Notes: a model not told the origin generated them from the sequence alone. A stretch of DNA of 62,441 bases from an uncultured Ruminococcus sp. (GCA_902785355.1 CACZYF010000009.1:1-62441), one strand, 5' to 3'. Counted from the stretch's first letter, positions 8,498-17,082 are shown. Numbers and translations are program-made.

Positions 8498-9672
8498 AAA
8501 TACGGTCGATTCTCTCAATCATATTGGCATCTTTGCTGTTCGTCCTGACCGCTTGTGCAGGCAGTAACGATACTCATCCGACAGAGGTGACGGAGGCGGT
8601 TTTTCCGACGGAGGAAAAAGTCGGCTCGGACACAGAGCTTGGCGACGCTTTTACCCGGATCGTCAAGAGCGACGGGATGCAGGGCGCTGTCTTAGCGGTT
8701 TACGGCGGGGAGGAGGTCTACGCCGAGGGCTTCGGCGAAGCGCTTGACGGCGTGCCGAATACGGTCGATACCCTCTACGGCGTCGCTTCGATCACCAAGC
8801 AATTCACCGCCGCCTGTATTTTGCAGTTGTATGAGGCGAAGAAGCTCGATCTTGACGACAAGCTCAACCGTTTCTTCCCCGATTACGCTCAGGCTGAGAA
8901 GATCACCCTGCGTCAGCTGTTGAGCCAGCGCTCGGGAATCCCCGATTATTCGGTCGAGACGCGCGAGGGGGAGATCGTCGCTTTCTGTGACGGGGATGAA
9001 ACGCTCTCCGAGGCGGTCACACTCAGCACCGACAATACCGCCGCTGAGAATATCGCGCTGATCCGCGATATGGTGTTCTCGTCCGATCTGAGCTTTACCC
9101 CGGGCGAGCGCTTCGAATACTCCGATTCCAACTACGGACTGCTCGCCGCAATCATTGAGAAGGTCTCGGGTATGTCATATCACGATTATGTGCGGGAGCA
9201 TATTTTTAAGCCGCTCCACATGATGCACGCTTCGTTCATCGATGATTCCGCCGACGTGAAGGACGCTGTGATCGCTCAGACCGACCGCGTTGCGTTCTCC
9301 GAGGACTATTACGCCGTTAAGGGCGCCGAGTACGGCTGCGGCGACCTCTTGATCTCGCCCCGCGAGCTGTATCTGTGGTACCGCGGACTGTTCGGCGGAA
9401 AGATCATCGGCGAGGCTTCTCTTAAAATGATGACAACGAATTACAGCACGGAGGAGGAGATCGGCTACGGCTTCGGGCTGATGCTCGCGACTGTCGGCGG
9501 GAGCGAGGTCATGTACCATACGGGCTGGATCCCGTCATGCAGCAGCGCCGTATTCTATATCCCCGATAAGGATTACTGCCAGATCGTGAGCGGTAACCGC
9601 TCCGTAGGCAATCCCCATCAGGTCGCGATCGCCCTGCTGGATCAGGCAATCGAACGATTATCACTTTCATAA
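8494..9672 (+). CDS. Serine hydrolase lipoprotein, beta-lactamase (class C-like) family
   Basis: This 392-residue protein has a lipoprotein signal with lipobox LTAC and a beta-lactamase/DD-peptidase-like domain. The SxxK motif is in SITKQF, the YxN motif in YSDSNYG, and the third motif is HTG near the C-terminus (HTGWIP). Such proteins are usually D-amino acid peptidases, esterases or cell-wall enzymes rather than antibiotic-resistance enzymes. The ATG at 8494 overlaps the Gx stop codon as ATGA, which decides the start against a longer frame beginning at 8392 with no signal peptide. A terminator follows. Confidence 0.85.
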   Translation: MKIRSILSIILASLLFVLTACAGSNDTHPTEVTEAVFPTEEKVGSDTELGDAFTRIVKSDGMQGAVLAVYGGEEVYAEGFGEALDGVPNTVDTLYGVASITKQFTAACILQLYEAKKLDLDDKLNRFFPDYAQAEKITLRQLLSQRSGIPDYSVETREGEIVAFCDGDETLSEAVTLSTDNTAAENIALIRDMVFSSDLSFTPGERFEYSDSNYGLLAAIIEKVSGMSYHDYVREHIFKPLHMMHASFIDDSADVKDAVIAQTDRVAFSEDYYAVKGAEYGCGDLLISPRELYLWYRGLFGGKIIGEASLKMMTTNYSTEEEIGYGFGLMLATVGGSEVMYHTGWIPSCSSAVFYIPDKDYCQIVSGNRSVGNPHQVAIALLDQAIERLSLS

Positions 9673-9675
9673 ACA

Positions 9676-9714
9676 AAGGTCATCCCGAGACGGCGTGTCA
9701 GGGGATGGCCTTTT
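9676..9714 (+). terminator. Terminator of the NusG-II/Gx/hydrolase operon
   Basis: AAGGTCATCCC and GGGATGGCCTT form a stem with TTTT after it, 4 bases past the hydrolase stop. Confidence 0.8.
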
Positions 9715-9762
9715 ATGTTGTATCGTTATTGCGAACATCCTATAATTAGAACGGTGTTGCCT

Positions 9763-10521
9763 TTATTTCGCTGTGACCGTGAACCAGAGCCAACAGAGTC
9801 CGTACAGGATCGGCTGGTGTGCCATGTAGATGATCAGGCTGTGCCTGCCGATGAAGTCGAGCACGGGGACGCGGCGGATGAAGGCGGCTTTCAGGCCCTT
9901 CTTCTCGATCAACCGCCATGCTTCAAAGCCGCTCAGGTACAGGAAGATCCACGGCAGAATCGGGAAGTAGTCGGCGGAGTAGAACCGCTCGTCGGGGAAG
10001 CCGAGGAACGCGAGAGAGCGGTATCGGTACAGCGCGTCGGGCAGACTGATCAAGGGGTAGGAAAAAATCCCGATATAACGGTGCGGTATGCCGTAGCAGA
10101 GCATGAACAGGATCAAAAAGATCGCCATGCCGAGCAGCGGCGGGATGCGGCTGAGCTCCCTGCGTATCGCGAAGGTGATGATCATGGAGATACCCAGCAG
10201 GTTCAGCACGCCGAACCATATCTGCTGTTCGGGGATGACGAGGACGGTGACGATCGTGATGAGAAAGCCGCACATACTGACGATGACGCCTCGTCGGTAG
10301 CCGTGGCGCGAGAAGTTGACCGCCATGCCCGAGATCAGGATGAAGGTGCCGCAGATCAGGCGCTCCCATACGATCGCGGCGGGATGCCGGTAGAAGTCCG
10401 CCCATACGCCGAACACACAGAAGATGTTGTAGCACAGGTGATAGGCGATCATGTTGACGATCGCGACGGCGCGGATCGCGTCGAGCAGGCTGTAGCGGGT
10501 AGGTGTTCTCTCGTTCGTCAT
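9763..10521 (-). CDS. Membrane acyltransferase, heparan-alpha-glucosaminide N-acetyltransferase-like
   Basis: The 252-residue integral membrane protein has about seven hydrophobic helices and matches the DUF1624 catalytic domain of heparan-alpha-glucosaminide N-acetyltransferases. The family start LLDAIRAVAIVNMIAYHLCYN with the membrane-embedded His is visible, as is the C-terminal HSLIIYMAHQPILY motif. It probably transfers an acetyl group across the membrane to a cell-envelope sugar, but the acceptor is unknown. It is transcribed alone, divergent from fakA. Confidence 0.8.
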   Translation of the reverse strand: MTNERTPTRYSLLDAIRAVAIVNMIAYHLCYNIFCVFGVWADFYRHPAAIVWERLICGTFILISGMAVNFSRHGYRRGVIVSMCGFLITIVTVLVIPEQQIWFGVLNLLGISMIITFAIRRELSRIPPLLGMAIFLILFMLCYGIPHRYIGIFSYPLISLPDALYRYRSLAFLGFPDERFYSADYFPILPWIFLYLSGFEAWRLIEKKGLKAAFIRRVPVLDFIGRHSLIIYMAHQPILYGLCWLWFTVTAK

Positions 10522-10643
10522 AGGTTCCTCCGTCTTTTTGATAAAACTATCTTACAGGAAACGAAAGGTTTTTGCAATCTGTTTTTGCAGATTAGGTGGG
10601 TAGTCTTGTGCGTTTTCTTCACAATTGATCTGTGTGTTCTGTG

Positions 10644-10672
10644 ATGACTTTTGTCGAATATTGTGATATAAT
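10644..10672 (+). promoter_or_regulatory. Promoter of the fakA-acpP operon
   Basis: ATGACT (10644-10649) and TATAAT (10667-10672) with a 17-base spacer, 45 bases before the fakA start. No clear FapR palindrome was seen near it. Confidence 0.55.
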
Positions 10673-10717
10673 TGTAAAAGCGTGTGCTTAAACCCATTTC
10701 CTATGAAAGGAATAATT

Positions 10718-12349
10718 ATGATTACTAGCATTGACGGAAGATTATATCTGAACATGCTCCGCGCGGGCGCTCAGCGGCTGGACGCCAACCGGACGGCGGT
10801 GAACGACCTCAACGTTTTTCCGATACCGGACGGCGATACGGGCGATAATATGTTCATGACCGTGAACGCGGGCGCTGCCAAGGCGACTGAGAGCGAGCTG
10901 CTCGGCGATGTTGCGACCGACGCGGCGCGCCGGATGCTCCTCGGCGCGCGCGGCAACTCCGGCGTGATCCTCTCGCGTATCTTCGCGGGGATCGCGAAGG
11001 GGGTGGAGGATGCCGCGGCGCTGGATACCGTGGGCTTTATCCGAGCGATGGAGCTGGGCGTCGACGAGGCTTACGGCGCGGTCTCGACCCCCGTAGAGGG
11101 CACGATCCTCACCGTCTACCGTGAGGGCGTGGAAAAGACCGCACAGGCGAAGCCCGAGAGCTTTGAGGAGCTGTTCGATACCCTGCTGCCCGAGCTGACC
11201 GATTCGCTGGAGCATACCCCTGACAAGCTCGACGTTCTGCGTGACGCGGGCGTGGTCGATTCCGGCGGGGCGGGGCTCGTCTATATCGCTCAGGGCATGG
11301 GCGAGGCGCTCTCGGGCGGAGCGTATGAGGCGCTGTCGTCCTCCGCGACCCCTCAGAACGTTGATCTCGACGCCTTCACCGAGGACAGTGTGCTCCGGTT
11401 CGGCTACTGTACCGAGTTTTTGCTCCGTTTACAGCGCAGCAAGGTCGATATCGACCGCTTCGATACCGACGCTTTTACGGATTGGCTGAACAGCGTGGGC
11501 GATTCGGTGGTCTGCTTCAAGGAGGGCAGTATCGTCAAGGTGCATGTCCATACCAAGACCCCCGGCGATATCCTCAATCACTGTCAGCAGTACGGCGAGT
11601 TTTTAACCACCAAGATCGAGAACATGACCCTCCAGCACAACGGCAGTCACTCCATGCAGGAGCTGAAGCTTCGCAACAGGGAGCATCAGAAGCCTTTCGG
11701 TATCGTGACGGTAGCGTCGGGCGACGGACTAAGGGATCTGTTTACCTCCCTGGGCGTCGACGTGGTTGTCGACGGAGGTCAGAGCATGAATCCCTCTGCC
11801 GAGGAGCTGGTCAAAGCGTTCGATACCTGTAACGCCGAGACGGTCTATGTCTTCCCGAACAACAGCAATATCATCCTCACCGCCGAGCAGGCGGCAGAGC
11901 TGTATCAGGGCTCCGATATCCGCGTCGTCCGTACAAAGAATATCGGCGAGGGCTACGCCGCGATCTCGATGTTCGATCCCGATGCGGGCGATCCCGAGAC
12001 GATCGTCGAAGGGCTGAACGAAGTCGCACGGGGCGTTGTCACCGGCATGGTGTCCCGCGCGTCCCGCGACGTCAGCGGCGAGGTCGAGGTCGTCAAGGAT
12101 GATTACATCGGTTTCGTCGGCAATAAGATCTATGTCGATGAAAAAACGCCCGAAGCGGCGCTGACCGCGCTGTGTGAGAGCCTGAACGCGGGCGATTATG
12201 ATATCCTGCTGATTTTGGCGGGCGGTGATACCGACGCGGGACAGGCTTCGAAAATGGCGGAAGGGCTCACCGCGAGCTACCGCCGCAGCGAGGTCATCAT
12301 GCTCGACGGCGGCCAGCCGATCTATGATTACATTCTGATTTTGGAATGA
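10718..12349 (+). CDS. fakA: Fatty acid kinase ATP-binding subunit (DAK2/DhaL-domain protein)
   Basis: FakA phosphorylates fatty acids held by a FakB (DegV) protein, giving acyl-phosphate for PlsX/PlsY. The 543-residue protein has the N-terminal DhaL-like kinase domain (about 1-200) with the metal/ATP motif NVFPIPDGDTGDNM, an SGVILSRI segment, a middle domain with the metal-binding HVHTKTPG motif, and a C-terminal DegV-like domain. Length fits FakA (about 550). The ATG at 10718 is preceded by GAAAGGA; a longer frame from 10682 lacks a site. The next genes are a DegV protein, a GNAT protein, plsX and acpP, which strongly supports a lipid role over dihydroxyacetone metabolism. Confidence 0.9.
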   Translation: MITSIDGRLYLNMLRAGAQRLDANRTAVNDLNVFPIPDGDTGDNMFMTVNAGAAKATESELLGDVATDAARRMLLGARGNSGVILSRIFAGIAKGVEDAAALDTVGFIRAMELGVDEAYGAVSTPVEGTILTVYREGVEKTAQAKPESFEELFDTLLPELTDSLEHTPDKLDVLRDAGVVDSGGAGLVYIAQGMGEALSGGAYEALSSSATPQNVDLDAFTEDSVLRFGYCTEFLLRLQRSKVDIDRFDTDAFTDWLNSVGDSVVCFKEGSIVKVHVHTKTPGDILNHCQQYGEFLTTKIENMTLQHNGSHSMQELKLRNREHQKPFGIVTVASGDGLRDLFTSLGVDVVVDGGQSMNPSAEELVKAFDTCNAETVYVFPNNSNIILTAEQAAELYQGSDIRVVRTKNIGEGYAAISMFDPDAGDPETIVEGLNEVARGVVTGMVSRASRDVSGEVEVVKDDYIGFVGNKIYVDEKTPEAALTALCESLNAGDYDILLILAGGDTDAGQASKMAEGLTASYRRSEVIMLDGGQPIYDYILILE

Positions 12350-12430
12350 TCTGCTTCGGCACAAATTCGAAGAAAAAATGATAACGGATATGATCTGCAT
12401 TGCGGGAGGGAAATCCAACCCCTTTTATTC

Positions 12431-12477
12431 GGTTGGGATTGCCACGTCATGACCTGCGGTCATTCCTCGCAATGACA
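12431..12477 (-). repeat. Interspersed intergenic repeat, copy A
   Basis: On the minus strand this begins TGTCATTGCGAGGAATGACC and ends GGCAATCCCAACC. Related ends appear at 15494-15548, 35951-35988 and 61922-61962, so it is a dispersed family. The inner GGTCATGACCTGCGGTCATT region can fold into a hairpin. It separates fakA from the next gene. Confidence 0.6.
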
Positions 12478-12497
12478 TCTTATATAAGGAGAAAGCC

Positions 12498-13373
12498 ATG
12501 TTAATTCTGTTTACCGATACCGATACCGATATCACCCCCGCGCAGGCGAAGGAGTACGGTTACCACCTCATCAGTATGCCGTATTCGATCGACGGCGAGA
12601 CCACCTACCCTTATGAGGACTTCGAGGAGTTCGACGCGCACGCGTTCTATGAAAAGCTCCGCGGCGGGGTATTACCGAACACCTCCGCGATCTCGACGCA
12701 GCGCTACAAGGATTACTTCGAGCCGCATTTCAAAAACGGCGACGATATCCTCTACGTCCACTTCTCCCGCAATATGACCGCCACCTTCGATAATATGGAT
12801 ATCGCGGTCAAGGAGCTTCTGGAGCAGTATCCCGACTGTCATTTCTATGAGATCGACACCATGGGCATCACCCTCTGCTCGTTGCAGACCGTGCTGGAGA
12901 TCGGCGACCTCTACAAGGCGGGCAAGACCGCCGAGGAGCTGCTCGCTTACGCTGACAGAGAGGTGAAGAAGGTCGCGTGCTACTTCTTTGCGGATGATCT
13001 GCGATTCTTCCGCCACAGCGGCAGGGTCTCGGGTATCGCGGGTACAATGGGCACGCTCTTGGGTATCCGCCCCATCATCTATATGAACGACGAGGGCAAG
13101 ATGGTCTCCGTCGGTAAGGAGAAGGGCAGAGTCAAGGCGATGGAGCGCCTGCTCAGCTATGTGGACGCGCTCGGCGAGGACGTCAAGGATCACCGCGTAC
13201 TGATCGGCAACACCGACAGCCGCGATATCGCCGAGGAGATCGAGCGTATGCTCAAGGAGCGCTACGGCAGAGACCTGCGTACCATGATCGTCGACGTCAA
13301 CCCCACTGCGGGCTCTCACTGCGGCCCTAATACCGTGGGTATCTGCTTCCACGGCAAGAGAAGATCATTATGA
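12498..13373 (+). CDS. fakB: DegV family fatty-acid-binding protein (FakB-type)
   Basis: The 291-residue protein has the DegV fold: an N-terminal domain starting LFTDTDTDITPAQAKEYG and TSAISTQRYKDYF, with a Ser/Thr pocket that binds the fatty-acid carboxylate, and the RFFRHSGRVSG and LLGIRPII motifs of the second domain. It presents the fatty acid to FakA. Size matches FakB (about 280-290). An AAGGAG site precedes the ATG. Its stop overlaps the start of the next gene by ATGA. Chain-length preference cannot be read from sequence. Confidence 0.88.
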   Translation: MLILFTDTDTDITPAQAKEYGYHLISMPYSIDGETTYPYEDFEEFDAHAFYEKLRGGVLPNTSAISTQRYKDYFEPHFKNGDDILYVHFSRNMTATFDNMDIAVKELLEQYPDCHFYEIDTMGITLCSLQTVLEIGDLYKAGKTAEELLAYADREVKKVACYFFADDLRFFRHSGRVSGIAGTMGTLLGIRPIIYMNDEGKMVSVGKEKGRVKAMERLLSYVDALGEDVKDHRVLIGNTDSRDIAEEIERMLKERYGRDLRTMIVDVNPTAGSHCGPNTVGICFHGKRRSL

Positions 13374-14494
13374 TTACCGTACAAGAAGTCAAAACAAAGA
13401 AGCAGCAGCGACAGTTCGTGGACTTCCCGCTGGAGCTGTATAAGGATAATCCGTACTTTGTCCCGCCGCTGTACGGCGACGAGATGGGGATGTTCAAGGC
13501 GGGCTTCATCTACAACGAGACCTGCGATGTGGTCAATTATCTCGCATACGACGGCGAGAAGGTCGTCGGACGGATCCAGGGCATCATCCAGCGCGCCTCC
13601 AACGAAAAGAATCACGAGAAGCGCGTGCGATTCAACCGCTTTGATGCGATCGACAGCCGCGAGGTCGCCTCGGCGCTGTTCGGCGCCGTTGAGAAGTGGG
13701 CAGTCAAAAAGGGCATGGATACCGCCTGCGGCCCGCTGGGCTTCTCCGATCTCGAGCGCGAGGGGCTGTTGGTGGACGGCTTCGACCAGCTCTCCACCTT
13801 CGAGGAACAGTACAACGCCGCCTACTACGGCACACTGATCGAGAGCCTCGGCTATGAGAAGGAGGTCGACTGGCTCGAGTCAAAGATCTATCTGCCCGAT
13901 CACGACGACGGCAGTATGAAGAAGATGGCGGACTTCGTCATGAAGCGCTATAACCTGCATCTGGGTGAAGCGAAGAACATCGACGATTTCATCAGAAAGT
14001 ACGGCGACGACTTCTTCGGTCTGATCGATAAGGGCTACGAGCACCTCTACGGCACCGTGCCGTTCACCCGGGCGATGAAGGACGAGATCATCAAGTCGTT
14101 CAAGCTGATCGTTGACCTGAAGCACGTCGCGATCATCTTGGATGAAAATAACCGCGCGGTATGCATCGGTATCTGCTTCCCCTCGATCGCGAAGGCGGTA
14201 CAGAAGTCGCGGGGCAAGCTGACTCCCGCCGCTCTGGTACGCCTGCTCAAGGCGATCAGGCACCCGAAGGTCATCGACCTCGGACTGATCGCGGTGGAGC
14301 CGAGCTATCTCAACCGCGGTATCTCGGCGGTGATCTGCAGCGCCGTGATGGATATGCTCAGGGACGACGGCATCGAGTATGCCGAGACCAACCTGAATCT
14401 CGAGACCAACAGCGCGATCCTGAATCAGTGGAAGCGCTTCAAAGAGGTGCGCCATAAGCGCCGCCGCGCGTATGTAAAGAGGCTTACGGAATGA
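13370..14494 (+). CDS. GNAT-like acyltransferase domain protein, unknown substrate
   Basis: This 374-residue protein appears to contain a divergent GNAT-type fold, with the acyl-CoA/ACP-binding region probably in the C-terminal half (DLGLIAVEPSYLNRGISAVI, about 305-324) and an N-terminal region beginning YKDNPYFVPPLYGDE. I know homologues only as uncharacterised proteins. It is locked between fakB and plsX by ATGA overlaps on both sides, so it is translated with the lipid genes. A role in using or handling acyl-ACP, acyl-phosphate or an acylated amino acid is an inference. It could instead be a simple N-acetyltransferase. Confidence 0.65.
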   Translation: MITVQEVKTKKQQRQFVDFPLELYKDNPYFVPPLYGDEMGMFKAGFIYNETCDVVNYLAYDGEKVVGRIQGIIQRASNEKNHEKRVRFNRFDAIDSREVASALFGAVEKWAVKKGMDTACGPLGFSDLEREGLLVDGFDQLSTFEEQYNAAYYGTLIESLGYEKEVDWLESKIYLPDHDDGSMKKMADFVMKRYNLHLGEAKNIDDFIRKYGDDFFGLIDKGYEHLYGTVPFTRAMKDEIIKSFKLIVDLKHVAIILDENNRAVCIGICFPSIAKAVQKSRGKLTPAALVRLLKAIRHPKVIDLGLIAVEPSYLNRGISAVICSAVMDMLRDDGIEYAETNLNLETNSAILNQWKRFKEVRHKRRRAYVKRLTE

Positions 14495-15492
14495 AGATCA
14501 TCGTAGACTGCTTCGGCGGGGACAAAAGCCCCTCGGCGAACGTAGAGGGCGCTGTCCTCGCCTTAAAGGAGCACAGCGACCTGAGCCTGATCCTGACAGG
14601 CGATGAAAATGTGATAAAAACGGAGCTTGACCGTCTCGGCTACACGGGCGATCATATCGAGATCGTCCATGCCCCGGAGGTGATCACCGGTGAGGATAAG
14701 CCTACCGACGCCATCCGCCTCAAGCGGGAGAGCTCAATGATCAAGGCGATCGCCATGCTCCGCAGGGAGCCGGATATCGCGGGTATGGTGTCTACCGGCG
14801 CGACCGGCGCGTTGATCGCCGCCGCGACCCTGAGGATCGGGCGGATCAGAGGGATCAGACGTCCGGCGTTCTGTCCGCTCCTGCCGACGATGGACGGCGG
14901 GATCGTAGGTATCTGCGATTCGGGCGCGAACGTGGATATCACCCCCGAGATGCTGGTGCATCAGGCGATCCTCGGCACGGCATATCTCAGGAACGTTTAT
15001 AACGTCAGGAATCCCCGCGTCGCCCTCCTGAACATCGGCGTCGAGAGCGAGAAGGGCGACGACCTGCGCAAGACTGCTTACCCTATGCTCGAAGCGTGCG
15101 GGGCGATCAACTTTGTCGGCAACATGGAGAGCCGCGACCTGCTGTCGGGCAAGTATGATTTGGTTGTCTGTGACGGCTTCTCGGGCAACGTGCTGGTCAA
15201 ATCGACCGAGGGTACGGCGCTCGAGCTGCTCAAAAAGCTGAAAAAGGATATCTACTCCAGAACCGTCTATAAGCTCGGCGCGCTGCTGATGAAGAAGATG
15301 TTCATGGAGGAGAAGGAGTTCATGAATTACCACAACTACGGCGGCTCCGTGCTGCTCGGCTGTGAGAAAACCGTCGTCAAGGGGCATGGCAGCTCCGACG
15401 CGAGGGCGGTGAAGATCTGCATCGACCAGGCGTACCGGATGTCCGCTGGCGCGATGAACGCCGAGATCGAAGCGGCTTTACAGCAATTGTAA
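14491..15492 (+). CDS. plsX: Phosphate acyltransferase
   Basis: PlsX converts acyl-ACP and phosphate to acyl-phosphate and ACP, the first step of phosphatidic acid synthesis with PlsY. The 333-residue protein begins IIVDCFGGDKSP, as PlsX does, and keeps the GMVSTGATGALIAAA, NIGVESEKG and VCDGFSGNVLVKSTEG segments. It is peripheral on the membrane and of normal length. It overlaps the preceding gene by ATGA and precedes acpP. Together with fakA/fakB the operon feeds acyl-phosphate from both host fatty acids and endogenous acyl-ACP. No plsY is visible in the window. Confidence 0.97.
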   Translation: MKIIVDCFGGDKSPSANVEGAVLALKEHSDLSLILTGDENVIKTELDRLGYTGDHIEIVHAPEVITGEDKPTDAIRLKRESSMIKAIAMLRREPDIAGMVSTGATGALIAAATLRIGRIRGIRRPAFCPLLPTMDGGIVGICDSGANVDITPEMLVHQAILGTAYLRNVYNVRNPRVALLNIGVESEKGDDLRKTAYPMLEACGAINFVGNMESRDLLSGKYDLVVCDGFSGNVLVKSTEGTALELLKKLKKDIYSRTVYKLGALLMKKMFMEEKEFMNYHNYGGSVLLGCEKTVVKGHGSSDARAVKICIDQAYRMSAGAMNAEIEAALQQL

Positions 15493-15493
15493 T

Positions 15494-15548
15494 ATGTTAT
15501 TGCGAGGAGCGAACACACGTGTTCAGCGACGCGGCAATCTCAACCGAT
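15494..15548 (+). repeat. Interspersed intergenic repeat, copy B
   Basis: TGTTATTGCGAGGAGCGAAC begins the element and GCGGCAATCTCAACCGAT ends it; a GAACACACGTGTTC near-palindrome lies inside. It occupies the plsX-acpP gap and ends 20 bases before the acpP start. Confidence 0.6.
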
Positions 15549-15567
15549 AAAACAAAGGAGACTTATC

Positions 15568-15792
15568 ATGTTTGAAGAACTGGCAAAGATACTGGACGAA
15601 CAGCTCCATTTGAACGGAATGGAGATCACCCCCGAGAGCCGTATCAAGGAGGATCTCGGCGCAGACAGCCTCGATGTGTTACAGATGCTCATGACCATCG
15701 AGGAGGAGAAGGGCATCGTCATCCCCGACGAGGAGCTGGCGACCTTTGAGAAGGTCGGCGATATCGTCGCCTATCTCGAGAAGAATCAGTAA
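15568..15792 (+). CDS. acpP: Acyl carrier protein
   Basis: This 74-residue acidic protein carries growing acyl chains on a 4'-phosphopantetheine arm. The attachment motif is GADSLDVLQM, with the Ser at about residue 37, and the surrounding helix pattern IKEDLGADSLD...MTIEEEKGIVIPDEE is typical of bacterial ACP. AAAGGAG precedes the ATG. The gene closes the fakA-plsX operon and a strong terminator follows, so ACP level is tied to phospholipid precursor genes. It may be the main ACP of the cell; no other fatty-acid synthesis gene is in view. Confidence 0.96.
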   Translation: MFEELAKILDEQLHLNGMEITPESRIKEDLGADSLDVLQMLMTIEEEKGIVIPDEELATFEKVGDIVAYLEKNQ

Positions 15793-15812
15793 TTGAAGAT
15801 CATTACAAAATC

Positions 15813-15842
15813 AGCGCCCGGAGTAGCTGCTCCGGGCGCTGT
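15813..15842 (+). terminator. Terminator of the fakA-acpP operon
   Basis: AGCGCCCGGAG and CTCCGGGCGCT form an 11-bp stem with a 6-base loop, followed by GTTGTT, 20 bases after the acpP stop. Confidence 0.8.
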
Positions 15843-15865
15843 TGTTATCTCTTTATGGTTACAGC

Positions 15866-15892
15866 AAAAAAAGCAGGCGGAAAGCCTGCTTT
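15866..15892 (-). terminator. Terminator of rpsT
   Basis: AAAGCAGGC and GCCTGCTTT form the stem; on the minus strand it runs into TTTTTTTG just downstream of the rpsT stop. Confidence 0.85.
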
Positions 15893-15907
15893 TGTGGATA
15901 TGCTTGA

Positions 15908-16165
15908 TCAAGCCTTGTTGAGTCTCTTTGCGAGAGAAGACTTGGCTCTGGCAGCGGTGTTCTTGTGCAGCAGACCCTTAGCGACTGCCTGGTCGATTTT
16001 CTTAACAGCAAGACGTACCGCCTCAGCCTTGTCATCAGCGTTTGTATCAACCGCGATGTATGCTTTCTTGATATAGGTCTTGAGAGCAGACTTGAGGGCT
16101 TTGTTCTGGGCGGTCTTGGTTGCGATCACCTTAACGCGCTTCTTAGCTGATTTAATATTCGGCAT
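15908..16165 (-). CDS. rpsT: 30S ribosomal protein S20
   Basis: The 85-residue, Lys/Ala-rich helical protein begins MPNIKSAKKRVK and ends AKRLNKA, as bacterial S20 does. It binds 16S rRNA early in 30S assembly. AAGGAGGTG precedes the ATG and the gene has its own terminator. It is a single-gene unit; the gap upstream (16166-16372) contains AT-rich sequence with GCAAAATGCAAGTATTTTG, a likely promoter area but no boxes I would fix. Confidence 0.97.
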   Translation of the reverse strand: MPNIKSAKKRVKVIATKTAQNKALKSALKTYIKKAYIAVDTNADDKAEAVRLAVKKIDQAVAKGLLHKNTAARAKSSLAKRLNKA

Positions 16166-16372
16166 TGTCCCACCTCCTTAAAGATACAGTAAATCACAAA
16201 TAGAAATCGGTTTAACACGGCACCGATCTCTACAGTACACGTTTCCACGTACAATCAATAATACCATTAATACTCGCAAAATGCAAGTATTTTGTGAAAT
16301 TTCGGCGGAAATTTTTCTGCCTAGTAGGTCGATTTGACCGAGCCCACTATATCTGGTGGCATTTTCGGCGGT

Positions 16373-16627
16373 TCAGCGGTTTCTGCGGCTCAGAACCATC
16401 CATACAAGGCACGCGATCAGCGCGACGAGCGCCACGCCTCGGTAGATCCAGCCGTAGGTGCCCGCCTTCATGTTGACGTCGCTGATCGTATCGATCAGCT
16501 CCCATACGCCGAGGAATACCATGAAGCCCGACAGGATGAAGAGGATCGGTGTGCGGTTGCGGCGGATGGCGGTATAGAGCAGATAGCCCGCGATCAGGAA
16601 CCATACGACGGTATATAGATAGCCCAT
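16373..16627 (-). CDS. Small membrane protein B, unknown function
   Basis: The 84-residue product has three predicted helices (starting GYLYTVVWFLIAGYLLYTAI) and a short basic end, RRNR. I do not recognise the family. Its ATG at 16627 shares a base with the stop codon of the upstream gene (TGATG), which sets the start; the longer frame extending to 16882 reads through the other gene out of phase. The pair looks like two subunits or two halves of one small membrane complex. Confidence 0.7.
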   Translation of the reverse strand: MGYLYTVVWFLIAGYLLYTAIRRNRTPILFILSGFMVFLGVWELIDTISDVNMKAGTYGWIYRGVALVALIACLVWMVLSRRNR

Positions 16628-16911
16628 CAGCTCTTCTTCTCCCTCTTCTTGCGCTTGCTCTTCGATCGGGTCATGAACAGGATGAAGATGTAGTACAGGA
16701 CGATCAGGATGGTGCCGATACGGTCGACATAGCCCGGCAGCGGCGAGGTGGGGTAGAGGTCGCTGATGATGTACGAGAAGATCTGCCACGCTCCCTGAAA
16801 GATCAGGTAGAACGCCATCGGGCGCAGCAGGGTGATCTTGCGGAAGTAGGGCGTGAGCATGATGATCGCTGCCGCAAAGCATACGACAGCCGTCAGGATA
16901 GCAAGGATCAT
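16627..16911 (-). CDS. Small membrane protein A, unknown function
   Basis: The 94-residue product has three hydrophobic helices (about 3-20, 30-50, 63-80) and a strongly basic tail rich in Arg, Lys and Ser, consistent with a cytoplasmic C-terminus. No family recognised. It is coupled by a one-base TGATG overlap to the next small membrane gene. Its upstream region enters the repeat-rich gene-free stretch at 16.9-18.1 kb. Confidence 0.7.
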   Translation of the reverse strand: MILAILTAVVCFAAAIIMLTPYFRKITLLRPMAFYLIFQGAWQIFSYIISDLYPTSPLPGYVDRIGTILIVLYYIFILFMTRSKSKRKKREKKS

Positions 16912-17082
16912 AATTCCATCTCCGTTTCTATTTCAATCAGCGTAATTGTGAAACCCTTGAACATGAGTGTTCGGGTTGTGACAATCTCAACCGATTTATT
17001 ATATATAGTATAACGGCGACCGCGCAAAATGTCAACTTTACATATCCGACAGATGATGACGGCGCTGTGCGCGGTATCATTT

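Noticed and set aside
8494-9672. Antibiotic-resistance beta-lactamase
   Set aside because: The motifs fit the wider serine hydrolase/DD-peptidase family and the operon is unrelated to resistance.
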